This document shows positions 7,928 to 16,224 of a DNA stretch of 33,521 bases, one piece after another. The first letter of the stretch is position 1. Each line of letters begins with the position of its first letter. Source of the DNA: Pseudanabaena frigida (lineage in GTDB: Bacteria > Cyanobacteriota > Cyanobacteriia > Pseudanabaenales > Pseudanabaenaceae). Below the pieces are notes generated by a model that ran no database searches, was not told the DNA's origin, and saw only the letters and a program-made list of their open reading frames with translations. The translations under genes and the position numbers were made by a program. The DNA is taken from the NCBI GenBank assembly GCA_003242085.1, contig QBML01000046.1, positions 1 through 33,521 of the forward strand, in the 5' to 3' direction.

Positions 7928-9361
7928 ATGGCAATTCCTCAGCACTTAACCAAGATCGTTGCCACAATTGGTCCCGCAAGCAGATCACCTGAAGTATTCC
8001 GAAAAATGGTGAAAGCAGGTGTAACTGTAGCGCGATTGAACTTTTCTCATGGCAGTTATGAAGACCATGCCAAGACAATTAGTATGATTCGTGAAGTGTC
8101 TGAAGAATTAGACGTTCCGATTACAATTTTACAGGATTTGCAAGGTCCTAAAATTCGAGTTGGTGAGTTGCCTGATGTGGGGATCGATTTAGCTGAAGGT
8201 GATGCAATTACGCTAGTTCCAACAGATAAGTTTCAACAAGGCGATCGCGTTTATACGAATTCTGTGACTATTGACTATCCATACGTTGCCGAAGAAGCCA
8301 CTATTGGCACACAAGTCCTCTTAGCCGATGGTATCTTTGAACTCAGGGTAAGTGGCATTGAAGATTATGCTGTTCATTGCGAAGTAATTAAAGGTGGTCT
8401 TCTCACAAGTCATAAAGGCGTAAACTTTCCCAGTCTAAATTTGCGGTTACCGTCAATGACAGATAAAGATCGACAGGATTTAGCATTTGGTTTAGAGCAA
8501 GGTGTCGATTGGATTTCTTTGAGCTTTGTCAGGCAAGCCGCAGATGTGAGAATGCTCAAAGCATTAATCACAGAGTATGGGAAGTCTGATGTATCAATCA
8601 TCGCTAAAATCGAAAAACCTCAAGCGATCGCCAATCTGGAAGAAATTCTCACTGTGGTCGATGGAATTATGGTAGCAAGGGGCGATCTGGGTGTGGAGAT
8701 GCCTCCAGAACAAGTTCCTACAATCCAAAAGCATATTATTCGTCGTTGCAATGAAATCGGTATTCCCGTGATCACTGCTACACAGATGCTAGAAAGCATG
8801 ATCCAAAATCCGCGTCCAACTAGGGCTGAGGCAAGTGATGTAGCAAATGCGATCATGGATGGAACTGATGCGGTAATGCTTTCGGGGGAATCAGCAGTCG
8901 GGGCATATCCCGTACAAGCCGTAGAAATGATGACGAGAATTGCGGCTGAAGTGGAGAAAAACGCTCAATTTGTCAACTATCCTGCTTCTGGAACCGATGA
9001 GGTTCATGCTATTAGCGAAGCACTTCATGTGATTACTGATACGATCGACTTCCGTTGTATTGTCGCTTTTACAGCAAGCGGTTACACTGCAATTCTCGCT
9101 TCCAAAGAGCGTCTAAAAATTCCAATTATTGCCCTCTCACCAAATATAAATGTATATCATCGCCTCAATTTAGTTTGGGGTGTTAAGCCCTTGTTACTAG
9201 ATCGAGAAGTAACCTCCTTTGAAATGGTAATTCAACAGGTGGAGTCATGTTTACTAGAGCGTAATTTAGCGATCGAGGGCGATCTCATTCTGATTGTTGG
9301 CGGTATTCCTATGGGCATCAAAGGAGGCACAAACTTCCTTAAAATCCACATCATGCCTTAA
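7928..9361 (+). CDS. pyk: Pyruvate kinase, short form
   Basis: Pyruvate kinase transfers phosphate from phosphoenolpyruvate to ADP, the last glycolytic step. From the ATG at 7928 the product is 477 residues; an in-frame TTG nine bases upstream is a less likely start. The family motifs are all present: TIGPASRS and RLNFSHG at the N-terminus, QDLQGPKIR, the signature [10 protein letters not shown] with the catalytic lysine, [12 protein letters not shown], and [20 protein letters not shown]. The length matches the shorter of the two cyanobacterial pyruvate kinase types; it lacks the extra C-terminal PEP-utiliser-like domain of the roughly 590-residue type. It is flanked by a palindrome upstream and a convergent phosphatase gene downstream (59-base gap), so it is probably monocistronic. 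Confidence 0.96.
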   Translation: MAIPQHLTKIVATIGPASRSPEVFRKMVKAGVTVARLNFSHGSYEDHAKTISMIREVSEELDVPITILQDLQGPKIRVGELPDVGIDLAEGDAITLVPTDKFQQGDRVYTNSVTIDYPYVAEEATIGTQVLLADGIFELRVSGIEDYAVHCEVIKGGLLTSHKGVNFPSLNLRLPSMTDKDRQDLAFGLEQGVDWISLSFVRQAADVRMLKALITEYGKSDVSIIAKIEKPQAIANLEEILTVVDGIMVARGDLGVEMPPEQVPTIQKHIIRRCNEIGIPVITATQMLESMIQNPRPTRAEASDVANAIMDGTDAVMLSGESAVGAYPVQAVEMMTRIAAEVEKNAQFVNYPASGTDEVHAISEALHVITDTIDFRCIVAFTASGYTAILASKERLKIPIIALSPNINVYHRLNLVWGVKPLLLDREVTSFEMVIQQVESCLLERNLAIEGDLILIVGGIPMGIKGGTNFLKIHIMP

Positions 9362-9419
9362 GAAACACTTCTAAATGATTATTGATAGCTTTATGAGAGC
9401 TTGATTTTTATTATTTAAT

Positions 9420-10931
9420 TTAACAACAAAGTTGTTTAATTACTACTAGAGTGATATCGTCATAAACTCTATTCATACCGATAAAATCTTTGAGGTTCCT
9501 GATGATAGCATCACAGATAAATTGAGCCGATTCTTGATTATGTTGTTTGATCGTCTGACATAAACGATCTAAACCATAAAACTGGCAGTTTGTATTTTCT
9601 GCTTCTGTAATTCCATCAGTATAGAGAACAATTATATCTCCAAGCTCAAGAGTGATTTTGGCTTGCATAATAAAAGGGCTAATGTCAGCTTCTAATCCAA
9701 TCGGAAACCCCAAATCATTAGTATCAATTCGCTCTATTTCACCCCCAGATCTCACTACAATCACCTCTTCATGCTGACCCACTATACTCAATTTCCCTTG
9801 ATAATAATCGAGCAATAAAAGAGACATATTTTTATCAGAATTCATCCGTTGAGCATTCTCATACATTGTTGTATTCAAAGCTGTCAGAAAACGCATCGGA
9901 TCGGTTTCTTGTAACGCATCTAGGGTGCGAACAGCAGTCTGCGCCATGATCATCAAAACACCACTTTCCAAACCATGTCCCGTGACATCACCAATGCCAA
10001 TTTTAACTCTTCCATTTTGATGTAAAACATCATAATAATCACCTCCAACCTCAGTTGAAGGTTCCATAAATCCTGCTATATCTAGATCTTGAATTGCCTC
10101 TAATTCTTCAGATCTAGGCAAAATCATTTGCTGTAAACGTCGAGTTAACTCTAGTTCCGAACTCATGCGCAGGTTCTCTTCCTGCAAACGATCATTCAAA
10201 TGCATAATTTCTAAATTAGCAGATTTTAATGCTTCAGTTCTTTTTTCAACACGACTCTCCAGTTTTTGATTTAACTCTTGTAATGAAAGATGAGCTTGGT
10301 CTCGTTCTTGCACGTAGCCACGAATCTGCAAAATAATGATAATTGCTGTCAGCACCAAAATCGGAAAGCTTAGGCCCGCTAACAATAAAGATTGGAATAA
10401 GAACTGTCGATATTGAGAGAGACTATTTTCTGTTTCTAGTTGTATGGCATTTCGAGTATCTAAAATCCCTTGAGCATAGATTTGTTTGAGAGATTCATAT
10501 TCCTGTCCTGAGAGAACTTTCATTGCATCAGGTGCTTTGCGCTGGCTTACCAATTGAAATGATTTAGTCTCTAAATCGACAAGTTTGAGATTCGCTGCAT
10601 CTGTTTTTTTAGCATTGACATTATAAGTATTGGGAGTCTGCTCAATTATTTGCTTGATCGTACTGTCTAACTGAGGCACAAATTGATTGTAACGGTCTTT
10701 CCACTTCGGGTCGCCTGTGCTAGCATACATCCGAGCTGACATAGTTAGTACTTCATCAAAATAGATGATTTTGTTGCTCAAGTTCTGCAACTTAAATTGA
10801 TTGGCGATCGCTTTGTCAAAAGCTTGATAGGTTGCCAAAACATTCCATGCAGAAGCGCCAAACAAAACACCACTGAATCCTAAAGAAAAACTGACAAAGG
10901 TGATAAGGTTTGAGCCTGAGGCTAATTTCAC
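9420..10931 (-). CDS. Membrane-anchored SpoIIE/RsbU-type PP2C phosphatase
   Basis: The 503-residue protein has a transmembrane helix near 8-30, an extracytoplasmic alpha-helical sensor-like region (about 31-178), a second helix near 179-202 and a cytoplasmic coiled coil near 207-265. The C-terminal PP2C-type serine phosphatase domain starts at about 280. Metal-binding motifs are intact: GGDYYD (296-301), IGIGDVTGHG (311-320), LYTDGITEAE and YDDITLVV near the end. Such phosphatases usually dephosphorylate an anti-sigma-factor antagonist of the SpoIIAA/RsbV type in partner-switching cascades; no partner gene is adjacent. HAMP is not evident between the second helix and the coiled coil. The start is a GTG at 10931 (an overlapping ATG is immediately followed by TGA). 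It lies downstream of topA on the same strand but is separated by two hairpins. Confidence 0.9.
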   Translation of the reverse strand: MKLASGSNLITFVSFSLGFSGVLFGASAWNVLATYQAFDKAIANQFKLQNLSNKIIYFDEVLTMSARMYASTGDPKWKDRYNQFVPQLDSTIKQIIEQTPNTYNVNAKKTDAANLKLVDLETKSFQLVSQRKAPDAMKVLSGQEYESLKQIYAQGILDTRNAIQLETENSLSQYRQFLFQSLLLAGLSFPILVLTAIIIILQIRGYVQERDQAHLSLQELNQKLESRVEKRTEALKSANLEIMHLNDRLQEENLRMSSELELTRRLQQMILPRSEELEAIQDLDIAGFMEPSTEVGGDYYDVLHQNGRVKIGIGDVTGHGLESGVLMIMAQTAVRTLDALQETDPMRFLTALNTTMYENAQRMNSDKNMSLLLLDYYQGKLSIVGQHEEVIVVRSGGEIERIDTNDLGFPIGLEADISPFIMQAKITLELGDIIVLYTDGITEAENTNCQFYGLDRLCQTIKQHNQESAQFICDAIIRNLKDFIGMNRVYDDITLVVIKQLCC

Positions 10932-11008
10932 ATTTTTAGAATCTATATACGACGCTCATCACGGTAGATCGTCCTGTCTGAGCAGCAATGGTAACACATT
11001 CACCCTAC

Positions 11009-11032
11009 GACTTAGTACTTGACTTAGTACTT
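11009..11032. repeat. Tandem 12-bp direct repeat upstream of the phosphatase gene
   Basis: Two exact copies of gacttagtactt sit head to tail, 78-101 bases before the GTG start of the phosphatase gene. Each contains the palindromic hexamer agtact. This spacing suits a regulator binding site, but no regulator is identified; chance duplication is possible. Confidence 0.6.
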
Positions 11033-11065
11033 TTTCTAGTTCTACTACTCCCTTCCCAGTCAATA

Positions 11066-11100
11066 ATTAGGCGTACGCGGCAAAGCCGCGCACGCCTAAT
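11066..11100. repeat. GC-rich palindrome, 16-bp arms
   Basis: Arms 11066-11081 and 11085-11100 pair with one mismatch around an aaa loop. It is built on a gcggc-aaa-gccgc core like the other palindromes but lacks the aaaaccca outer blocks. It lies three bases before another hairpin in the topA-phosphatase gap. Confidence 0.85.
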
Positions 11101-11103
11101 AAA

Positions 11104-11144
11104 AAAACGAGAGTTGCAGCGCGAAGCGCTGCAACTCTCGTTTT
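11104..11144 (-). terminator. Palindrome acting as likely topA terminator (copy C)
   Basis: Perfect 19-bp arms (11104-11122, 11126-11144) around a gaa loop start 9 bases after the topA stop. On the minus strand the stem is followed by a run of seven T, the layout of an intrinsic terminator. The inner arm gagagttgc and core gcagcgc match the palindromes at 15757 and 33469, so this looks like a family member serving as a terminator. Confidence 0.8.
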
Positions 11145-11152
11145 CAGCTAAA

Positions 11153-13885
11153 TTACTTAGCTGCTGGTGTTTTTTTTGCAGTTGAAGGTTTTTTAGTAGT
11201 CGTGGTCTTTTTAGTGGATTTTGCTGCGGTTTTCGTGGTTGCTGTTGCCTTAGTAGCCGCAGTCTTTGTAGTTGCCTTTTTGGTCGTGGTCTTCTTCGTA
11301 TCACTAGAAGTTGCCTTAGTTCGCTTACTAGTGCTTTTGCCAGATTTACTTGCCAACATAGAGAGTGCCTCTTCTACAGTCAGCCCTTCTACAGTTTGCT
11401 CCTTGGTCAGTGAGACATTTACTTTGCCGTGTTTGACGTATGCGCCATACTTACCATCAAGAACCTCGATCGCTTCACCATCATCAGGATGTTTACCGAG
11501 AGATTTCAAGACCTTTGCCGCCGCAGCCCCACGCAACACCTTAGGCTGCGATAGAAGTTCTAAAGCACGTTCAAAAGTAATTGTGTAAGGATCGTCAGTA
11601 GCTTTCAGCGATCGATTATCATCCTTGTCACCATTACCTTTAACATGGCAAACATAGGGACCAAATCGACCAGTATTTACAAAAACGCGATTGCCAGTAT
11701 CGGGATGCTCTCCTAAAGTACGTGGCAAAGCCAATAACTTCACGGCAACATCAACGGTGACTTGTTCGGGCTGCATTCCCTTAGGTAATGATGCGCGCTT
11801 GGGTTTAGGAACTGCCTCTGTTGCTTGACCTAGCTGAACGTAGGGGCCATATTGTCCCATCATCATGAAAATTGGCTCATTAGCTTCAGGATGGATTCCC
11901 ACTTGATCGGGTCCCTCTAGCTTCTGTTTGAGCAAAAGTTCGATCTTTTCGGGAATTAAATCAGAAGGAGTGTAGTTTTGGGGAATCGAGGAATTAACCG
12001 TGCGATCGCCTTCTCCAACTTGGATATAAGCACCAAACTTACCGATTTTGACTTTGACATCATCATCTAAACCTTCAAGACGAACGGTTCTTGCTGATTC
12101 ACCATCGATAAGACTATCGCGAGATTTTACCTGTCCACTTAAGCCTTGTTCGCCCGAATAGAACTTCTTGAGATAGGGAAGCCATTCCACACTGCCTGTA
12201 GAAATATCATCAAGGGTTTGTTCCATTTTGGAAGTGAAGCTGGGATCGACCAGATTCGGGAAATGCTCCTCTAATAAACTGGTCACCGCAAAAGCAGTAA
12301 ACGTGGGAATCAAAGCGTTATTGGTAAGCTGAACGTAACCGCGATCGCAGATTGTGCCGATAATACTGGCGTAGGTACTAGGGCGACCAATACCTTCACT
12401 TTCAAGCATTTTTACGAGAGCTGCTTCGGTATAACGAGCTGGTGGTTGGGTTTCATGACCAACGGTATTTAGTTCGCGACAAACAGGACGATCGCCAATT
12501 TTGAGCGGTGGTAACATCACTTCCTGTTCTTCGAGAGCTGCATCAGGATCGTCCGATCCTTCAACATATGCTCGGAAAAAGCCAGCAAAATCAATGCGTT
12601 TGCCAGAAGCGCGAAATAGCGCATCTTCAACGGTTAGTTGCACGCTGAGCATGGTTAACTGTGCGTCTGCCATTTGTGAGGCAACGGTGCGCTTCCAGAT
12701 CAGGTCGTACAGAGATAGTTCACGTCCTGATAGTCCTGTTTCTTGAGGAGTACGAAAAGTTTCTCCCGCAGGACGGATCGCTTCGTGGGCTTCCTGAGCG
12801 CCTTTGGATTTGGTGACATATTGACGCGGCTCTTTGCTTAAGAAATTATTGCCGTACATTTTGGTGACACATTGACGCGCAGCCGTGATCGCCTGTTGCG
12901 ACAAATGTACCGAGTCAGTTCGCATGTAGGTAATAAAACCTTGCTCGTACAAAGCCTGAGCAACACGCATCGAGTCCCGCGCCGACAGACGCAGTTTGCG
13001 GTTGGCTTCTTGCTGAAGTGTTGATGTCGTGAAAGGTGGTGATGGCTTGCGGGTGGTGGGACGCTCATCAAGATTGCTGACCGACCAGACTTTGCCATTT
13101 AAGCGTTGTTGTAACGCGATCGCCGCCGCTTCATCCAAAAGCAAAACTTTGCGTCCTCTCGCAATTTTGCCCGTCGCTTCATCAAAGTCTTTGCCAGTAG
13201 CAACATTCGTACCACCAACTGAGACTAACTGCACGGGAAATTCTTGCTTTGGCGCATAGAGATTTGCTTTTAAATCCCAATAACTACCTGACTTAAAAGC
13301 ACGGCGTTCGCGTTCGCGGTTAACAATTAATCTCACTGCCACTGACTGGACTCGACCAGCGGATAGTCCCCATGCAATTTTTTTCCAGAGCAAAGGCGAA
13401 AGCGTGTAACCGACAAGGCGATCGAGAATGCGGCGAGTCTCTTGGGCATGGACAAGGCGATCGTCGATTTGGCGACAATTTTTCAAAGCCCCTTTGATTG
13501 CCTCAGAGGTGATCTCATGAAACACCATCCGCTTAATCGGGACTTTAGGCTGCAAGATTTGCAGTAAATGCCAAGAAATACTCTCCCCTTCGCGATCTTC
13601 GTCAGTCGCCAGAATAACTTCTTTAACCCCTTTTAGAGCCGCTTTCAGTTCGCGAACGATTTTTTTCTTGTCGTCTGGCACGATATAAAGAGGCTCAAAA
13701 TCTGCATCAACATTTACGCCTAGCTTTGCCCATTCAGAGGACTTTAGCTCCGCAGGAATGTCACTGGCTGATTGTGGCAAATCGCGCACATGTCCCATTG
13801 ATGCCTCAACTCGATACTCGGAGGGCAAAAAGTTCCGAATGGTGCGGGCTTTAGTGGGCGATTCGACAATGACAAGAGTAGACAT
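11153..13885 (-). CDS. topA: DNA topoisomerase I (type IA)
   Basis: Type IA topoisomerase relaxes negative supercoils by transient single-strand cleavage. From the ATG at 13885 (MSTLVIVESPTKA) the product is 910 residues; an ATG four codons upstream is a worse fit. The TOPRIM domain shows VIVESP near the N-terminus and the acidic triad ATDEDREGE at 93-101. The active-site tyrosine is in GFITYMRTDS (Tyr320). The C-terminal half holds three repeated modules with the patterns GQYGPYVQLG, GRFGPYVCHV and GKYGAYVKHG, the degenerate repeats seen in cyanobacterial and plant enzymes in place of zinc fingers. The last 60 or so residues are almost entirely Lys, Thr, Ala and Ser, a basic tail likely to bind DNA. 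A strong hairpin follows the stop codon. Confidence 0.97.
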   Translation of the reverse strand: MSTLVIVESPTKARTIRNFLPSEYRVEASMGHVRDLPQSASDIPAELKSSEWAKLGVNVDADFEPLYIVPDDKKKIVRELKAALKGVKEVILATDEDREGESISWHLLQILQPKVPIKRMVFHEITSEAIKGALKNCRQIDDRLVHAQETRRILDRLVGYTLSPLLWKKIAWGLSAGRVQSVAVRLIVNRERERRAFKSGSYWDLKANLYAPKQEFPVQLVSVGGTNVATGKDFDEATGKIARGRKVLLLDEAAAIALQQRLNGKVWSVSNLDERPTTRKPSPPFTTSTLQQEANRKLRLSARDSMRVAQALYEQGFITYMRTDSVHLSQQAITAARQCVTKMYGNNFLSKEPRQYVTKSKGAQEAHEAIRPAGETFRTPQETGLSGRELSLYDLIWKRTVASQMADAQLTMLSVQLTVEDALFRASGKRIDFAGFFRAYVEGSDDPDAALEEQEVMLPPLKIGDRPVCRELNTVGHETQPPARYTEAALVKMLESEGIGRPSTYASIIGTICDRGYVQLTNNALIPTFTAFAVTSLLEEHFPNLVDPSFTSKMEQTLDDISTGSVEWLPYLKKFYSGEQGLSGQVKSRDSLIDGESARTVRLEGLDDDVKVKIGKFGAYIQVGEGDRTVNSSIPQNYTPSDLIPEKIELLLKQKLEGPDQVGIHPEANEPIFMMMGQYGPYVQLGQATEAVPKPKRASLPKGMQPEQVTVDVAVKLLALPRTLGEHPDTGNRVFVNTGRFGPYVCHVKGNGDKDDNRSLKATDDPYTITFERALELLSQPKVLRGAAAAKVLKSLGKHPDDGEAIEVLDGKYGAYVKHGKVNVSLTKEQTVEGLTVEEALSMLASKSGKSTSKRTKATSSDTKKTTTKKATTKTAATKATATTKTAAKSTKKTTTTKKPSTAKKTPAAK

Positions 13886-14069
13886 ATTAGCCTGCAAGGT
13901 TCGCGATAATCAAAAATGGAAAATGAGCAAAATTAAAGGTTTATGAAATACCTTCTTAACCTATATACAATGTTTATGTAGAAAATTACTATTTTTAGTA
14001 AGACGGTAATTACTTTAATCTAATTATGCAAATTTGGAGTTGCCATTTTGACTAATTAGTGTGTGTCAG

Positions 14070-14507
14070 TTAAATATCACCTCGATACTTAGACAATCTC
14101 GCAAGATTTTCTAGTGGTTGATTGCCTGGATAAAAATTACCGTCGATCTCCCAAGTAGGAAAGCCTCTAATTCTTTTCGCAATGCAGAGTTCTCGTTGTG
14201 GATTAACGCCACGTAGATCGCATTCAACGATATCCAACTGGCTTACAGCTTCTTTACCAAAGCGCTCTTTTTGATCGTGGCAATGAGGACACCAATAGGC
14301 AGTGTATACCTTTGCTCCGATTTTGCGTAAATGTTTTGCTAAGGCGATCGCATTGGGTGTCGATTTTGTGGTGACTGGTTCGCCTGTTTCTTGGGCGATC
14401 GCTGGTGTAGTAAATTGAGGTGTAACTGTCAGAGCGGATATCCCTGCAATACTAGCGATCGCCAGAAAACCAGCAGCAAAATTAGAAGAGGCTTGGTGAA
14501 ACTTCAT
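14070..14507 (-). CDS. Exported thioredoxin-like protein, VKOR C-terminal domain type
   Basis: Taken from the ATG at 14507 the product is 145 residues with an N-terminal hydrophobic segment (about 11-29) that looks like a signal peptide or anchor, followed by a thioredoxin-like domain. The redox motif is CPHC (Cys73, Cys76), with two further cysteines (96, 108) and the cis-proline in GFPTWEIDG (Pro117). This arrangement closely resembles the thioredoxin domain fused to cyanobacterial VKOR, which helps form disulfides in exported proteins; here it stands alone without a VKOR domain. An upstream in-frame ATG at 14588 would add 27 Asn/Ser-rich residues and overlap the divergent glycosyltransferase region, so it is less likely. 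Oxidase versus reductase activity cannot be told from sequence. Confidence 0.8.
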   Translation of the reverse strand: MKFHQASSNFAAGFLAIASIAGISALTVTPQFTTPAIAQETGEPVTTKSTPNAIALAKHLRKIGAKVYTAYWCPHCHDQKERFGKEAVSQLDIVECDLRGVNPQRELCIAKRIRGFPTWEIDGNFYPGNQPLENLARLSKYRGDI

Positions 14508-14609
14508 AAATTGATTGGTTGCAACGTTGCTATTGTAGCCATAATTATTATTACTACTAAGATTTGAGCTTTGCTTTGTGTGTTTCAAATCTTAGGAAAT
14601 CTATGTGTC

Positions 14610-15764
14610 ATGCCAAAACTAGAAAATTTACGAATTGCGATAATCCATGAATGGTTTGTCAACTATGCGGGTTCAGAGCGTGTAGTCGAGCAAATTTTAA
14701 ATATATTTCGCCATGCCGATCTATTTGCAGTTGTCGATTTTCTTGATGATTCTCAACGGGGATTTATTCAGCATAAAAAAGTTACGACGACTTTTATTCA
14801 AAAATTACCCTTTGCCAAAAATAAGTTTCGGCAGTACTTACCACTGATGCCGCTAGCGATCGAACAGCTTGATTTGTCGGCATACGATCTCATTATTTCT
14901 AGTTCCCACGCTGTTGCCAAAGGCGTATTAACTTCGCCGCATCAGTTACATATTTCCTACATGCATTCACCGATTCGTTATGCGTGGGACTTGCAGCATC
15001 AATATTTGCAGGAGTCAAATTTAGAACGGGGTATCAAAAGCTGGATTGCACGATGGATCTTGCATCAAATGCGGATTTGGGATACGCGCACGGCAAATGG
15101 AGTCGATTTATTTATTGCTAATTCTGAGTTCATTGCCCGCAGGATTCAGAAGGTATATCGGCGATCGGCACGAGTAATCTACCCTCCCGTGGACTTGCAA
15201 AATTACTCAATTCAAGAACAAAAACAAGATTTTTATCTCACGGCTTCGCGGTTAGTTCCGTATAAACGCATCGATTTAATAGTAGAAGCTTTTTCGCAAA
15301 TGGGCGATCGCCAATTGATCGTCATTGGTGATGGCGAACAGATGGCAAAAATTAGATCGAAGGCAGGTCGTAATATCAAGTTTCTGGGGCATCTTGAACC
15401 ATCAGAATTACGCAAATTTATGCAAACCGCTAAAGCTTTTGTATTTGCTGCCGAAGAAGATTTTGGAATTACGCCAGTAGAGGCTCAAGCTTGCGGTACG
15501 CCCGTCATTGCCTATGGGCGAGGTGGAGTTTGTGAATCTGTGCGGGGATTAGAGGTTGATCGCCCTACAGGCGTATTTTTTCCCAAACAAACAGCAGAAA
15601 GTATTTGTACCGCAATACAGGAGTTTGAGAAATCTGGCGATCGGATCACACCAACAGCTTGTCGTGAAAATGCGATGCGCTTTTCAACCGCAAGATTTCA
15701 AGCAGAATTGCTGAGCTTTGTCCAACAAGCTTGGCAAAATCATCGTAGCCATAGTCAAACCTAG
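14610..15764 (+). CDS. Family 4 glycosyltransferase
   Basis: From the ATG at 14610 the product is 384 residues and begins MPKLENLRIAIIHEWFVNYAG, a typical GT4 N-terminus with an early Rossmann strand and the acceptor-side GSERVVEQ. The C-terminal nucleotide-sugar domain shows SRLVPYKRIDLIVEAF and the hallmark EEDFGITPVEAQACGTPVIA, with the E-x7-E pair of retaining GT-B enzymes. Such enzymes add a sugar to lipid-linked or cell-surface glycans; donor and acceptor are not readable here. No polysaccharide cluster surrounds it. An ATG 13 codons upstream (14571) is out of character for the family. The stop codon tag lies inside the left arm of a palindrome (15757-15797). Confidence 0.9.
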   Translation: MPKLENLRIAIIHEWFVNYAGSERVVEQILNIFRHADLFAVVDFLDDSQRGFIQHKKVTTTFIQKLPFAKNKFRQYLPLMPLAIEQLDLSAYDLIISSSHAVAKGVLTSPHQLHISYMHSPIRYAWDLQHQYLQESNLERGIKSWIARWILHQMRIWDTRTANGVDLFIANSEFIARRIQKVYRRSARVIYPPVDLQNYSIQEQKQDFYLTASRLVPYKRIDLIVEAFSQMGDRQLIVIGDGEQMAKIRSKAGRNIKFLGHLEPSELRKFMQTAKAFVFAAEEDFGITPVEAQACGTPVIAYGRGGVCESVRGLEVDRPTGVFFPKQTAESICTAIQEFEKSGDRITPTACRENAMRFSTARFQAELLSFVQQAWQNHRSHSQT

Positions 15765-15797
15765 AAGAGAGTTGCGGCGCAACTCTCTTCTAGGTTT
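15757..15797. repeat. Palindrome overlapping the glycosyltransferase stop codon (copy D)
   Basis: Arms 15757-15775 and 15779-15797 pair around a ggc loop. The inner arm (gaagagagtt) is the same as in the palindrome at 33469, but the core is shortened to gcggcgc. The glycosyltransferase stop at 15762-15764 lies in the left arm, so the last codons of the gene come from the repeat. Confidence 0.88.
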
Positions 15798-15816
15798 TTA
15801 TAAAACTTGATGAAAA

Positions 15817-15862
15817 TTAAAAAAGGTAAGGGCAATTCATGAATTACCCTTACCTTTTTTAA
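15817..15862. terminator. Bidirectional terminator between convergent genes
   Basis: A 22-bp stem with one mismatch (15817-15838 with 15841-15862) is bounded by A- and T-runs on both sides, so it can end transcription from either direction. The stop codon of the minus-strand gene (15859-15861) is inside the right arm. Confidence 0.85.
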
Positions 15863-16140
15863 TCCGTTAGTTTTTCCCATGCCGATCGCGCTGCTTTTTG
15901 AAGGCGGCTGACGGTTTTAGTTACTTTCTTTTCCAGCTTTTTCTCGACATTTTCTAGAGCCTCATTTACTGACTCAACCGCCCAGCTATCAAATTCTTCT
16001 AGGCGATCGCGTACCACATCAACCTGTTTATCTACAGTGTTATGGGCTTTTCTCAGATTTTTTTGATACTGCTGCTGTGCCACATCCGTGACTGTATGCA
16101 GCGTTTTCTCGATCTGACGTTTAATGTCTTTCTTTGGCAT
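15859..16140 (-). CDS. Small helical, charged protein of unknown function
   Basis: From the ATG at 16140, preceded by a good GGAG ribosome-binding site 10 bases upstream, the product is 93 residues; a longer in-frame reading from 16191 lacks such support. The protein is almost entirely amphipathic helix, rich in Lys, Glu, Val and Ala (for example EALENVEKKLEKKV), with no cysteine and no membrane segment. This pattern suggests a coiled-coil or surface-associated helical protein; I do not recognise a family. It diverges from the TPR gene across a short region carrying repeated tatagcgat motifs, so the two may share regulation. Confidence 0.7.
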   Translation of the reverse strand: MPKKDIKRQIEKTLHTVTDVAQQQYQKNLRKAHNTVDKQVDVVRDRLEEFDSWAVESVNEALENVEKKLEKKVTKTVSRLQKAARSAWEKLTD

Positions 16141-16224
16141 CGCTATAACTCCTGAGCGGGTCACTGCAAAAGCGTTAGTTTCATTTATCATATCGCTATA
16201 GCTGGTTTAGCAAGTATAGCGATG
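16138..16224. promoter_or_regulatory. Divergent start region with three TATAGCGAT copies
   Basis: The two start codons of this divergent pair are embedded in a perfect 10-bp inverted repeat: catcgctata at 16138-16147 and tatagcgatg at 16215-16224. A third copy, tatcgctata, lies between at 16191-16200. Both genes therefore have identical bases just upstream of and including ATG. This may be an operator or a remnant of repeat ends. Confidence 0.5.

Noticed and set aside
11202-11588. Plus-strand frame of 128 residues, Val/Ala/Phe-rich
   Set aside because: It is the antisense reading of the Lys/Thr/Ala-rich topA tail; the hydrophobic composition comes from that repeat-like sequence.
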